Assembly: GCA_020354625.1 (NCBI GenBank)
Contig: CP070651.1
Span: forward strand, 2,690,507 to 2,725,159
Source of the DNA: Trueperaceae bacterium
Lineage (GTDB): Bacteria > Deinococcota > Deinococci > Deinococcales > Trueperaceae
Length of the DNA stretch: 34,653 bases
Reading direction: 5' to 3'
The notes under the pieces were generated by a model. It saw nothing but the letters and a program-made list of their open reading frames with translations. It searched no databases and had not been told where the DNA came from. Within the stretch, counting starts at the first letter, position 1. Every line of letters begins with the position of its first letter. Made by a program: the position numbers and the translations under genes. This document shows, piece by piece, positions 1 through 7,034 of this stretch.

Positions 1-9
1 CCTTGTTTG

Positions 10-18
10 AGGGGAGGC
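10..18 (+). promoter_or_regulatory. Ribosome binding site of the first TIM-barrel gene
   Basis: The purine-rich stretch GAGGGGAGG lies about 10 nt before the ATG at 29. It supports that ATG as the true start, so the first gene is complete in the window although its promoter is not. Confidence 0.6.
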
Positions 19-28
19 CTTCGAACCC

Positions 29-841
29 ATGAATCCTAAGATCGGTATCTGTGAGTGGTCGCTGCCCATCGATGGGCCCTACGCCTGCAGACTCGTCGCC
101 GAGCTCGGCCTCAGCGCCATCCAACTCGACGTCGGCCCCTTCGATCGCGGCTTTTCGAAATCGCGACCGGTGGTGCAGGAGGCGTGGCTGGAGATGGGCG
201 AGCGCCACAGCGTCATCTTCACCGCCATGGCCGTCCGGGTCACCGACCACTACAACCTCCTGGCCGGACCCGGCAGCGAAGCGTCCGAGATCGCGCGGCG
301 TGGGATCCGCGCCGCCATCGACGCATGTGCCGCCATGGGCATCCCAGTGACGATGATCGGCACCTTTGAGGCGAGCACCGTTCGCAACCGTCACGATCTC
401 GACACCTTGGTCGAGACGTACCGGTGGGCCTGTGACCTCGCCGGTGAGCGCGGTCTCACCGTCGCGGCCGAGAACACACTCTCGGTCGAGGCCACGCTGG
501 AGCTTTTCGATCGCGTCGACCGCAGCAACCTGAAGCTCTACTTCGACTCGCAGAACTACTACCTCCAATCCGGCGCCCACACACCCGATGTGCTCGAGGC
601 CCTCTACCCCCACGTCATCGAGATCCACATCAAAGACGGTGTGGGGGGCGTGATCAGCTCGGCGCTGCTCGGTAGCGGCGACGCCGACGTCCTCGGCACC
701 CTGGCGGTCCTCAAGGCCCGTGGCTTCGGCGGCTGGCTGATCCTCGAAAACTACTACGACCAGGCGCCGCTCGGGGTCGACGAAGATCCGGTCAGTCAGA
801 TTCGGCGCGACATCGACACGATCCGCCGGGCGCTAGGGTGA
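29..841 (+). CDS. Sugar phosphate isomerase/epimerase family protein (xylose-isomerase-like TIM barrel)
   Basis: A 270-residue protein of the AP-endonuclease-2/xylose-isomerase-like superfamily. These are cytosolic metal-dependent TIM barrels that isomerise or epimerise sugars and inositols. The expected metal tetrad can be picked out by strand position: E148 (in AENT), D173 (in YFDSQN), H200 (in IHIKD) and E240 (in LILEN). The length is usual for the family. The start at 29 is supported by a strong purine-rich ribosome binding site. It ends 16 bp from the convergent CPBP protease gene, so it is the last gene of whatever transcript enters from the left. The substrate cannot be read from sequence. 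The sugar-acid genes further right suggest a carbohydrate role, but there is no direct link. A second, divergent member of the family lies at 16350-17144 with the same spacing of metal ligands. Confidence 0.85.
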   Translation: MNPKIGICEWSLPIDGPYACRLVAELGLSAIQLDVGPFDRGFSKSRPVVQEAWLEMGERHSVIFTAMAVRVTDHYNLLAGPGSEASEIARRGIRAAIDACAAMGIPVTMIGTFEASTVRNRHDLDTLVETYRWACDLAGERGLTVAAENTLSVEATLELFDRVDRSNLKLYFDSQNYYLQSGAHTPDVLEALYPHVIEIHIKDGVGGVISSALLGSGDADVLGTLAVLKARGFGGWLILENYYDQAPLGVDEDPVSQIRRDIDTIRRALG

Positions 842-857
842 ACCAGCCGTAGGGTCC

Positions 858-1655
858 TCAGCCCACCAGGCCCCACACCACGTGCCAGACGATATCCGTC
901 CAGAAGTGGATGCCGGCCGCGGCCAAAAATCCATGCTTCCTGAAATAGGTGGCGGCCAGGAGCGACAGAGCCCCGTTGAGCAAGAGCATCTCGAGCCACA
1001 AGGCGAGAGGCAGTTCTGCGACGTTACTCAAACCCAAGATGGCCAGGGCGGAAGGGAGGTGCGCCACGGCGAACACCAGGGCGGAGGCGACGCTCACAAT
1101 CCAAAACACCGCTAGTTCGAAGCGCCCCCGAAGGAGTACGCGCGAAATCAACCAGAGCCAAAAGGGGATATAGAAGAGCCTGAAGATGATCTCTTCGCCG
1201 ATGCCCGCCGTAATCGAGGCGAAGAGCGAGGTAGGAAAGGGCGGATGGGGCAAACGGCCCAGCGTATGGAAGTTCTCGAGGGCGAGGTCGGCTACGATGA
1301 AAAAGACGCCTGTGCCTACCCCGATCAGAGCCGGCAGGCCCCAACGCTGAAAGCTCGAGAGCTCCTCGTTCCAAAGCGGGGGAAACCCCAGGCGCCCGGC
1401 CAGGCGAAGCCCTAGATACCCCAGCGCCCCGTACACGACCAGCACCAGCCCTGCGTTGGCCAGCGCCAGCACAAATTTGGGCGCAGGCAAAGCCTCCGGT
1501 ACCGGCAAAAAACCGCCCAGGGGCAAGAAGACCGTGATGGCTGTCGACAGCGCCAGAATCGCAAGGAGCAGCAGGTAGGTAACCAGGGAACGCGAACCCA
1601 TAACGGATACCTTACCAGCCCCGGTGAGAGCCGGGTCGGTTCCTCGGTCCGTCAT
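858..1655 (-). CDS. CPBP-family intramembrane glutamic endopeptidase
   Basis: A 265-residue polytopic membrane protein. It shows the three signature motifs of the CPBP (Rce1/Abi) family: EExxxR as E154-E155-R159 in GEEIIFR, FxxxH as F195-H199 in FAVAH, and a C-terminal HxxxD as H250-D254 in HFWTD. These residues form the active site within membrane helices. About seven hydrophobic segments are visible, starting at residues 24-46. Family members process prenylated proteins in eukaryotes; in bacteria they are linked to bacteriocin immunity or have no known substrate. The start at 1655 has a short AGGGG a few nt upstream. An internal ATG at residue 19 is possible and would remove a polar tail. 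It is divergent from the dehydrogenase gene and convergent with the gene to its left, with no functional partner nearby. Confidence 0.85.
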   Translation of the reverse strand: MTDRGTDPALTGAGKVSVMGSRSLVTYLLLLAILALSTAITVFLPLGGFLPVPEALPAPKFVLALANAGLVLVVYGALGYLGLRLAGRLGFPPLWNEELSSFQRWGLPALIGVGTGVFFIVADLALENFHTLGRLPHPPFPTSLFASITAGIGEEIIFRLFYIPFWLWLISRVLLRGRFELAVFWIVSVASALVFAVAHLPSALAILGLSNVAELPLALWLEMLLLNGALSLLAATYFRKHGFLAAAGIHFWTDIVWHVVWGLVG

Positions 1656-1752
1656 AAGCCCCTGTGACGAAGATCGTCCCTAAGCACGTCCAGGACCTGT
1701 TTGCAGCAACGGACCTGAGGGCGGCCCCAGGTTCCAACCTCGCTCTACTCGC

Positions 1753-1785
1753 CCTAAGTTTGAGGCAAGATGCCTCAAACTTAGG
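1753..1785. repeat. Perfect 15-bp inverted repeat upstream of the dehydrogenase gene
   Basis: The left arm CCTAAGTTTGAGGCA and the right arm TGCCTCAAACTTAGG are exact reverse complements separated by three bases (AGA). The element sits 32 bp before the dehydrogenase ATG, between two divergent genes. No gene ends toward it, so a terminator role is unlikely. It may be an operator, an attenuator hairpin in the leader, or a leftover mobile-element end. I see no second copy in the window. Confidence 0.7.
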
Positions 1786-1817
1786 TTGGACGTACGTAAA
1801 AGAGTAAAGTTGATCCT

Positions 1818-2828
1818 ATGAAGGCAGCCTATTATGAAGGCAATAGGACCATCCGCATCGGCGCATGCGTCCCGCAAGACCCAAAACCGGACGAAGTGCA
1901 GATCCAAGTTTCGCACGCAGGCATCTGCGGCACGGACTTACACATCTTTCACGGGGCCATGGACGCTCGAGTGAGCTTCCCACAGGTCATGGGGCACGAG
2001 ATGTCGGGCACCGTTGAGGCCGTTGGGGAGGGCGTCGACCACGTGCGCGCCGGCGACCCCGTGACGGTCATGCCGCTAGACACCACTTTGTGTGATCCGG
2101 CAGACCCTTACAAACACATCGGCCAGCACATGAAATTCATGGGCATCGACACCCCTGGTGCCTTCCAAGGCTACTGGACCGTACCCGGGTTTACCGTGCA
2201 CAAACTGCCGGGCTCGCTCCCCTTACAGCACGGTGCGCTACTGGAGCCTCTGGCCGTCGCCTGCCACGACGTGCGCCTGGCGGAGTTGATGGCGGGTGAA
2301 CAGGCTGTGGTGCTCGGCGGCGGTCCGATCGGCCTGCTGGTGGCGCTGGTAGCGCGGGAGACGGGCGCTACTGTGACCCTCTCGGAGATCAGCCCGTACC
2401 GGGTGGACTTTGCCAAGACGCTGGGCCTGGACGCCATCAACCCCAATGAGACGGATCTGCAAGCCTACGTTGAGGACAAGACCGCCGGGCAGGGCGCGGA
2501 CGTCGTCTTCGAGGTCACGGGCAGCCCGGCGGGCGCGGCCACCATGACCACCTTGCCCCGTATCCGTGGGCGTATCGTTGTGGTCGGCATCGCCCCCAAC
2601 CCCCATCCGGTCGACCTCTTTCAGTTCTTCTGGAAGGAGCTGGTCATGCGGGGCGCCCGGGTCTACCAGGAGGAAGACTTTACCAGGGCCATCGAGCTGG
2701 CGGATGAGGGCAAGCTGCCCTTGGACGCCCTTATCACCGAGATCAGGCCCGTCGACGAGGCGCAAGCCGCCTTCGAACGGGCGGACCGAGGCGCAGAGGT
2801 AATGAAGATCTTGCTGCAGCTGTCGTGA
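1818..2828 (+). CDS. Zinc-dependent medium-chain alcohol/polyol dehydrogenase lacking the structural-zinc cysteines
   Basis: A 336-residue NAD(P)-dependent medium-chain dehydrogenase of the threonine/sorbitol dehydrogenase type. The GroES-like N-domain carries catalytic-zinc ligands C37 (GICGTD) and H60-E61 (MGHEM). The Rossmann domain has GGGPIG near residues 165-170. In most relatives a four-cysteine structural-zinc lobe follows the phrase around residue 86. Here only C92 remains and the segment is polar instead. The adjoining KFMGIDTPGAFQ is typical of the family, so this looks like a natural variant rather than a frameshift. The gene is monocistronic, preceded by a long perfect inverted repeat and convergent with the GntR gene 21 bp away. 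It probably oxidises a polyol or sugar-acid hydroxyl; the exact substrate is unknown. Confidence 0.85.
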   Translation: MKAAYYEGNRTIRIGACVPQDPKPDEVQIQVSHAGICGTDLHIFHGAMDARVSFPQVMGHEMSGTVEAVGEGVDHVRAGDPVTVMPLDTTLCDPADPYKHIGQHMKFMGIDTPGAFQGYWTVPGFTVHKLPGSLPLQHGALLEPLAVACHDVRLAELMAGEQAVVLGGGPIGLLVALVARETGATVTLSEISPYRVDFAKTLGLDAINPNETDLQAYVEDKTAGQGADVVFEVTGSPAGAATMTTLPRIRGRIVVVGIAPNPHPVDLFQFFWKELVMRGARVYQEEDFTRAIELADEGKLPLDALITEIRPVDEAQAAFERADRGAEVMKILLQLS

Positions 2829-2849
2829 GCAGCTGACGGGCAAGCTACC

Positions 2850-3584
2850 TTATCGGCTCGAATCTTCAGGCGGGGCGAGGTGACTCAGCCAATCCGGCTC
2901 GTCCGCGGTTTCGAGGTGCTCGAGCGCAGTTGCAATCGTCACGTCGCGAATGCGGCGAATATGCTCGCTGAGCAGGTGCCGCGCCTCGGCTTCCTCGTAC
3001 GCTCTGTAGGCCGCCAGGATGGCTTTGTGCTCGGCCACCGTTTTGGTAAAGCGGCTCTTGGATAGAGGCGTGGTCTTGCCAAACTGGTACACGCGCACGT
3101 TAGCGAGGAGCTGATCCCACAAATCGAGCAGACGAGCATTGCCGGCAAGGGACAGAAGCAACCGGTGAAACCGAACATCGAGCCGCCAGAAGCGGCTATG
3201 CAGGGGCGGATCGTCGACGATCTTCGGTGCGATTTCCGCAGCCTCCTCGACCACACGGTCGAGTTCCGGTGGGATCGGAATCCGGGCACCGATGACACGC
3301 GTTGCAGCGTGAAGTTCCGTCATCTCACGCAGGTCGAAAAACTCCATCAGGTCGGCCTTGGTCGGAACGGTAACCGTGAACCCGTGACGGGAATCGTAAT
3401 CGAGCAACCCTTGCTCGTGCAGCCTCCCCGCGGCCGCCCGCAAGGGGGTGCGGCTCATGCCGAACTTGGCGGAGAACTCGCGTAGCGGAAGCGCCTGACC
3501 CGGCCTGGCATGACCGTGAGCCAGCCACTCCAACAGAGTCTTCATCGCTTGTTCTTCTAAGGTCGATCCTGTGCCTTTAGCCAT
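2850..3584 (-). CDS. GntR-family transcriptional regulator, FadR/FCD subfamily
   Basis: A DNA-binding repressor or activator with an N-terminal winged helix and a C-terminal all-helical FCD ligand domain. The helix-turn-helix covers about the first 75 residues, with the typical sequence FGMSRTPLRAA followed by the wing. The FCD domain has the usual FDLREMTE entry helix and a histidine-rich metal or ligand pocket. Three in-frame starts exist: GTG 3608, ATG 3593 and ATG 3584. I prefer ATG 3584, which gives MAKGTG and 244 residues. FCD regulators typically sense sugar acids, lactate or sialic acid. The gene is the last of the leftward group but is separated by about 127 bp from the sialidase-like gene, so it may have its own promoter. 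A good candidate target is the GGTATA-type operator at 8787-8810. Confidence 0.88.
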   Translation of the reverse strand: MAKGTGSTLEEQAMKTLLEWLAHGHARPGQALPLREFSAKFGMSRTPLRAAAGRLHEQGLLDYDSRHGFTVTVPTKADLMEFFDLREMTELHAATRVIGARIPIPPELDRVVEEAAEIAPKIVDDPPLHSRFWRLDVRFHRLLLSLAGNARLLDLWDQLLANVRVYQFGKTTPLSKSRFTKTVAEHKAILAAYRAYEEAEARHLLSEHIRRIRDVTIATALEHLETADEPDWLSHLAPPEDSSR

Positions 3585-3657
3585 ATGTAACATCGTTGTC
3601 GTTCCCACATCTTCCGGCTCATCGAACCCGTGGGTTCAAGCTAGCCGGCGTAGATAT

Positions 3658-3679
3658 AGAAACTATAGAACCATAATTC
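3658..3679 (-). promoter_or_regulatory. Possible promoter or operator of the GntR gene
   Basis: Upstream of the GntR starts, the + strand reads TATAGAAAC then TATAGAACC as tandem near-repeats. On the - strand this gives GGTTCTATAG and TTTCTATA, AT-rich blocks that could be a -10 region or half-sites for self-control. It is the only AT-rich pocket in the 127-bp gap. This is inference from composition and repetition only. Confidence 0.3.
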
Positions 3680-3735
3680 TCAAGTCACTCCTGTATTCGA
3701 CTAGCTACGATGGATCCGGTGCCACTCTTCTTTCT

Positions 3736-4851
3736 TCAGGGTGTAAAGATCGTACCCGCGATATGCCTGACGCCCCCGTCACACTGCGTCTCATCGTCGG
3801 CGCGATTGAAGTAATAGGCGACCATCACCTTGCCATCGGCGAGCTTGACGGTACGCGGATAGCCCAAATCCCAGGAACCGGCATCGTCTCTCAGCACGAG
3901 TTCCGGCCCCCAGCTCTTCCCTTCATCTTCAGAGATGCGCGCGCGGATACCGTACGGCTTCACGCGGTAACCGTAGACGAGGAGCAGCCGCTGATCGTCG
4001 AGCAAACAGAGGTGCGAAGGCCCTCCCCAATCGCTGGGCCGCGATACGAAAGACCACGTCCGGCCGCCATCACACGACTCGAAGAGTTCGGGCCAGGCGT
4101 TTCGGGCATCGATCTGGCAGCGGAGGGCCACCAGCATGCGACCATCGGCGAGCAAGACGGGGCTGGCGTAGTAGCGATTCACAAAATGACGGTCGGGTGC
4201 TTGGGATTGAATGGCGCCGAGATAGTTCCAGCTCAACCCCTGATCGGGAGAGGCGTAAACGGCCACGAAGCGCTGGCCGCGGCTCCCGCCGCCGATCCCG
4301 GCGGTGACGAAGAGCAAGATAAGACCGTCTGGCCTCACCAGATAGTCCGGTTTGACCTGGACCCAAGAGAAGCCGAAGGAGGGCATCTTGCGTGGGCTGG
4401 TCCACGAATGGCCTCGATCACCAGAGACTTGGATGTAGCCGAGATCCCGGTTTTGAACGGGCGGTATACCGAAGCCGGCCGTCATGCAAAAGCCCGGAGA
4501 CGTCCAGTCCATCGCCTGTAACGTCTCGGTCGAACCCATAAAGAGTGGCCGTTCGATCTCCTGCCTCGAGCCCAACGACTGCAGGCTCTCGCGGGGCCAG
4601 GTCAGGCCGCCATCGGTGGACCGCAGCAAGACGTACTCGCCTCCCCGGGCGTCGACCACCGAGTGCCCCATATCGTACCTGGAGCGATAGTTACAAGGGC
4701 CGCGAGAGAACCCGATCAACAACTCCTCCTCGGAAAAGGCCCAAAAGCCGTGGTTGAAGGGCCAAGCGGCGAATTCGTCGGCCTGGTAGTAGATGGTGAT
4801 GTGTTCGGCGTCATCAGGATAGATGGGCGAAGGGTAGGGTTCGGCAGACAT
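3736..4851 (-). CDS. Sialidase-like (BNR/Asp-box) beta-propeller protein, no signal peptide
   Basis: A 371-residue protein built of Asp-box (SxDxGxTW) repeats typical of six-bladed sialidase-fold propellers. Counting from the upstream TTG, five boxes are clear: STDGGLTW (83-90), SGDRGHSW (148-155), SPDQGLSW (206-213), SCDGGRTW (264-271) and SEDEGKSW (312-319). The spacing of 45-65 residues is one per blade. The start is set at ATG 4851 because GAGAGGA lies 6 nt upstream, so the TTG at 4866 is probably part of the binding site. There is no signal peptide, hence a cytosolic enzyme. The fold is shared by exo-sialidases, GH145-type enzymes and several uronate lyases, so sialic acid is not proven as substrate. 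It follows the ABC permease genes and probably trims the imported glycan. Confidence 0.78.
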   Translation of the reverse strand: MSAEPYPSPIYPDDAEHITIYYQADEFAAWPFNHGFWAFSEEELLIGFSRGPCNYRSRYDMGHSVVDARGGEYVLLRSTDGGLTWPRESLQSLGSRQEIERPLFMGSTETLQAMDWTSPGFCMTAGFGIPPVQNRDLGYIQVSGDRGHSWTSPRKMPSFGFSWVQVKPDYLVRPDGLILLFVTAGIGGGSRGQRFVAVYASPDQGLSWNYLGAIQSQAPDRHFVNRYYASPVLLADGRMLVALRCQIDARNAWPELFESCDGGRTWSFVSRPSDWGGPSHLCLLDDQRLLLVYGYRVKPYGIRARISEDEGKSWGPELVLRDDAGSWDLGYPRTVKLADGKVMVAYYFNRADDETQCDGGVRHIAGTIFTP

Positions 4852-4934
4852 ACTCGATCCTCTCAACAGGGGTCTGACAATAGAGAACGGCAGACTATGA
4901 GATCTCTAGCTATCAGCAATCGATCGATCAAATA

Positions 4935-4952
4935 GAGGGGGCAGGCACCCTC
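4935..4952 (-). terminator. Weak intercistronic hairpin after the second permease gene
   Basis: On the - strand GAGGG and CCCTC can pair around an 8-nt loop, beginning 2 nt after the permease stop and followed by TATTTGAT. It could attenuate transcription between the transporter genes and the sialidase-like gene. The stem is short. Confidence 0.35.
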
Positions 4953-4954
4953 CA

Positions 4955-5899
4955 TCAGGTGACCCGGCGCGGGTCGAGCGCGTCGTTGAGCCCATCGCCC
5001 AAAAAGACGAAGGCCAACTGCACGAACCCGATGGTGGCGGCAGGACCGATGAGCAGGTGAGGGAACGACTGCCACAGTCGCAGGCTGTCGCTCAGCATCG
5101 TGCCCCAGCTTGCGTTCGGCGGTTGCACGCCGAGGCCCAAAAAGCTCAAACCGGCTTCCAACACCACGGCAGCCCCCATATTGGCGGTCACGGCGATGAC
5201 GAGAGGCCCGAGCGAGTTCGGCACGACGTGCCGAAGCATCACCTGCATCTCGGTGGTGCCCAAGGCGCGGGCCGCCAAGACGTAGTCTTCTTGGCTCACG
5301 CTCAGAACCTGCCCGCGAATCAAGCGGGCGAAGCCCGGCCAGGCGATCAGGGCCAGGGCGCTGAACACCAAGACGAAGTCGAGCCAGTTGGTGTTGAGGT
5401 AGAAGGGGTTGCGGGTCTGTTCGTAGAGCCTGTCGAACCAATTGATGATGGGGCGTCTCAAGGCCGTATTGATGAGCATGACCAGGAGCAGTCCGGGAAC
5501 GGCTTGAACCTGGTCGCTGATCCACATCAGAAACTGGTCGACCCGACCCCCCTGAAGCCCGGCCCAGGTGCCGACCAGAATACCGAGGGCCAGACTGATC
5601 GCGGTGGTCGAGAAGGCGACCAAGGCCGCGGTGCGCGCGCCGTAGAGGAGGCGGCTGAAGATATCACGGCCGAGTTCGTCGGTCCCCAGCCAGTGTTCTG
5701 GCGTCGGGGGCTTGAGGATGTTAAAGAGGTCCTGGGCCAGAAAATCGTACGGTGCGATCCAAGGGCCGATCAGGCCCATCAGCAAAAAGATTGCGATGAC
5801 CACGAGACCCGCGACGGCGAGCCCGTTTCTGCGAAATCGGCGGAAGGCGTCTTGCCACAAACTTCGTGACTCGGCACGCTGTAACGCAAAGCTGTCCAC
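4955..5899 (-). CDS. Opp/Dpp-type ABC transporter permease (DppC/OppC-like)
   Basis: A 314-residue inner-membrane permease of the peptide/nickel/oligosaccharide uptake class. It has the OppC-type N-terminal extension with TM1 at about residues 27-49, then the periplasmic segment GTDELGRDIFSRLLYG that is diagnostic of the DppC side. The EAA cytoplasmic loop reads DYVLAARALGTTEMQVMLRHVVPN and contacts the ATPase. The C-terminal GLSFLGLGVQPP is also family-typical. The start is GTG 5899, 2 nt after the upstream permease stop, so the two are translationally coupled. A ribosome-binding-like GGTGAGG lies just before. No ATPase genes (DppD/DppF) are in the window, so they must be supplied from elsewhere. 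In this context the load is probably an oligosaccharide, as for Opp-class sugar transporters of Thermotoga. Confidence 0.93.
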   Translation of the reverse strand: MDSFALQRAESRSLWQDAFRRFRRNGLAVAGLVVIAIFLLMGLIGPWIAPYDFLAQDLFNILKPPTPEHWLGTDELGRDIFSRLLYGARTAALVAFSTTAISLALGILVGTWAGLQGGRVDQFLMWISDQVQAVPGLLLVMLINTALRRPIINWFDRLYEQTRNPFYLNTNWLDFVLVFSALALIAWPGFARLIRGQVLSVSQEDYVLAARALGTTEMQVMLRHVVPNSLGPLVIAVTANMGAAVVLEAGLSFLGLGVQPPNASWGTMLSDSLRLWQSFPHLLIGPAATIGFVQLAFVFLGDGLNDALDPRRVT

Positions 5900-5901
5900 G
5901 T

Positions 5902-6852
5902 CTAGGAGAACCTCACCCGCGGGTCTAAAAGGGGGTAGATCAGGTCCACGAAGAGGTTACTCACAAAGATGATGAGCGTTCCGATGATGGTGACGGCCAT
6001 GATGATGGGGTAATCGACGGTACGTATGCCTTCGATGGTGAGCAAGCCGACCCCGGGAATGTTGAAGACCAGCTCGACGAACAGCGCACCGTTGACCAGC
6101 GTGATCATCTGCAGACCGAGCGTGGTGACGACCGGCGTCATGACCGGGCGGAGCATATGGCGCGCGATCACCATGCGTTCTGACAACCCCTTGGCGCGAG
6201 CGGTGCGGACAAACGGTTGGCTCATGACTTCCAAAACCGCCGACCGCGCCTGCCTTACGATGATCGGCAAGGGACCCAGCGCGATCACCACCACGGGCAA
6301 GATCACATCCGAATGAAAGATCCCGTTCCAGCCATACGGCACATCCATCACATCGACGACCAACACCAGAAAAAAGAGCAGCATGGGCGCCGTAACAAAC
6401 ACGGGGATAGCTGTGACAAAGGTGACGCTGCTTACCACCAGGCGGTCCAACCAGCGGTTGTGTTTCAGGGCCGCCAGAACCCCCAAGGGTATGCCGACCA
6501 GCGAGGCGAGGATGGTGGCTGCGAAGCCGAGCTGCATACTGATGGGCAAGCGGAACTTGACGATCTCCCAAACGGGCCTGTCCACACTGAGCCTGATCGA
6601 ATTGCCCCAATCGCCTCTGGCAAGGTTGACCACGTAGTTGCGAAACTGGACGATAAAGGGCTGGTCCAGGCCGTATTTTTCCTGCAAGATCTGCATGATG
6701 ACGGGGTCGGCGTCAGCAAACTCCTCGCTGTCGATAAACATCCGCTTGACGGGGTCCCCTGCCCCATAAAACATCATGGCGTAGGTGACGAAGACGATGA
6801 GGACGAGGCCGGACGCCCAGCGCAGCAAGCGCACCAGAAGATAGTGCGCCAT
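5902..6852 (-). CDS. Opp/Dpp-type ABC transporter permease (DppB/OppB-like)
   Basis: A 316-residue permease forming the heterodimer with the DppC-like protein. TM1 covers about residues 9-30. The periplasmic domain contains QEKYGLDQPFIVQFRNYV and ARGDWGNSI, both diagnostic of the DppB side. The EAA loop reads FVRTARAKGLSERMVIARHMLRP, followed by the family-typical NIPGVGLLTIEGI. The length is usual. It starts at ATG 6852, 182 bp downstream of the binding-protein gene, with a long hairpin in that gap that probably lowers permease expression relative to the binding protein. Its stop is 2 nt before the next permease start. Confidence 0.93.
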   Translation of the reverse strand: MAHYLLVRLLRWASGLVLIVFVTYAMMFYGAGDPVKRMFIDSEEFADADPVIMQILQEKYGLDQPFIVQFRNYVVNLARGDWGNSIRLSVDRPVWEIVKFRLPISMQLGFAATILASLVGIPLGVLAALKHNRWLDRLVVSSVTFVTAIPVFVTAPMLLFFLVLVVDVMDVPYGWNGIFHSDVILPVVVIALGPLPIIVRQARSAVLEVMSQPFVRTARAKGLSERMVIARHMLRPVMTPVVTTLGLQMITLVNGALFVELVFNIPGVGLLTIEGIRTVDYPIIMAVTIIGTLIIFVSNLFVDLIYPLLDPRVRFS

Positions 6853-6966
6853 CTACCCGGTCCGACTTTCCCGTCGAAGGTTTTTCACTGTGACCATCTG
6901 AAACGTGGTGTCCTTACTCATGTCTTCACGTTACAAGCTGCCCGCCGGCTTGGCAAAGGGGGCGAT

Positions 6967-6995
6967 GAAGCCAGAAGAGGATCTCTTCTGGCTTC
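6967..6995 (-). terminator. Strong 13-bp hairpin between the binding-protein and permease genes
   Basis: GAAGCCAGAAGAG and CTCTTCTGGCTTC are exact complements with a 3-nt loop (GAT). The hairpin is 39 nt past the binding-protein stop codon. There is no clear U-tract, so it is more likely an mRNA-stabilising or attenuating hairpin, which would explain excess binding protein over permease. Confidence 0.6.
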
Positions 6996-7034
6996 TCACG
7001 AAAAGGGACTGGTCTCTTTTGACCGTGAACCGCG

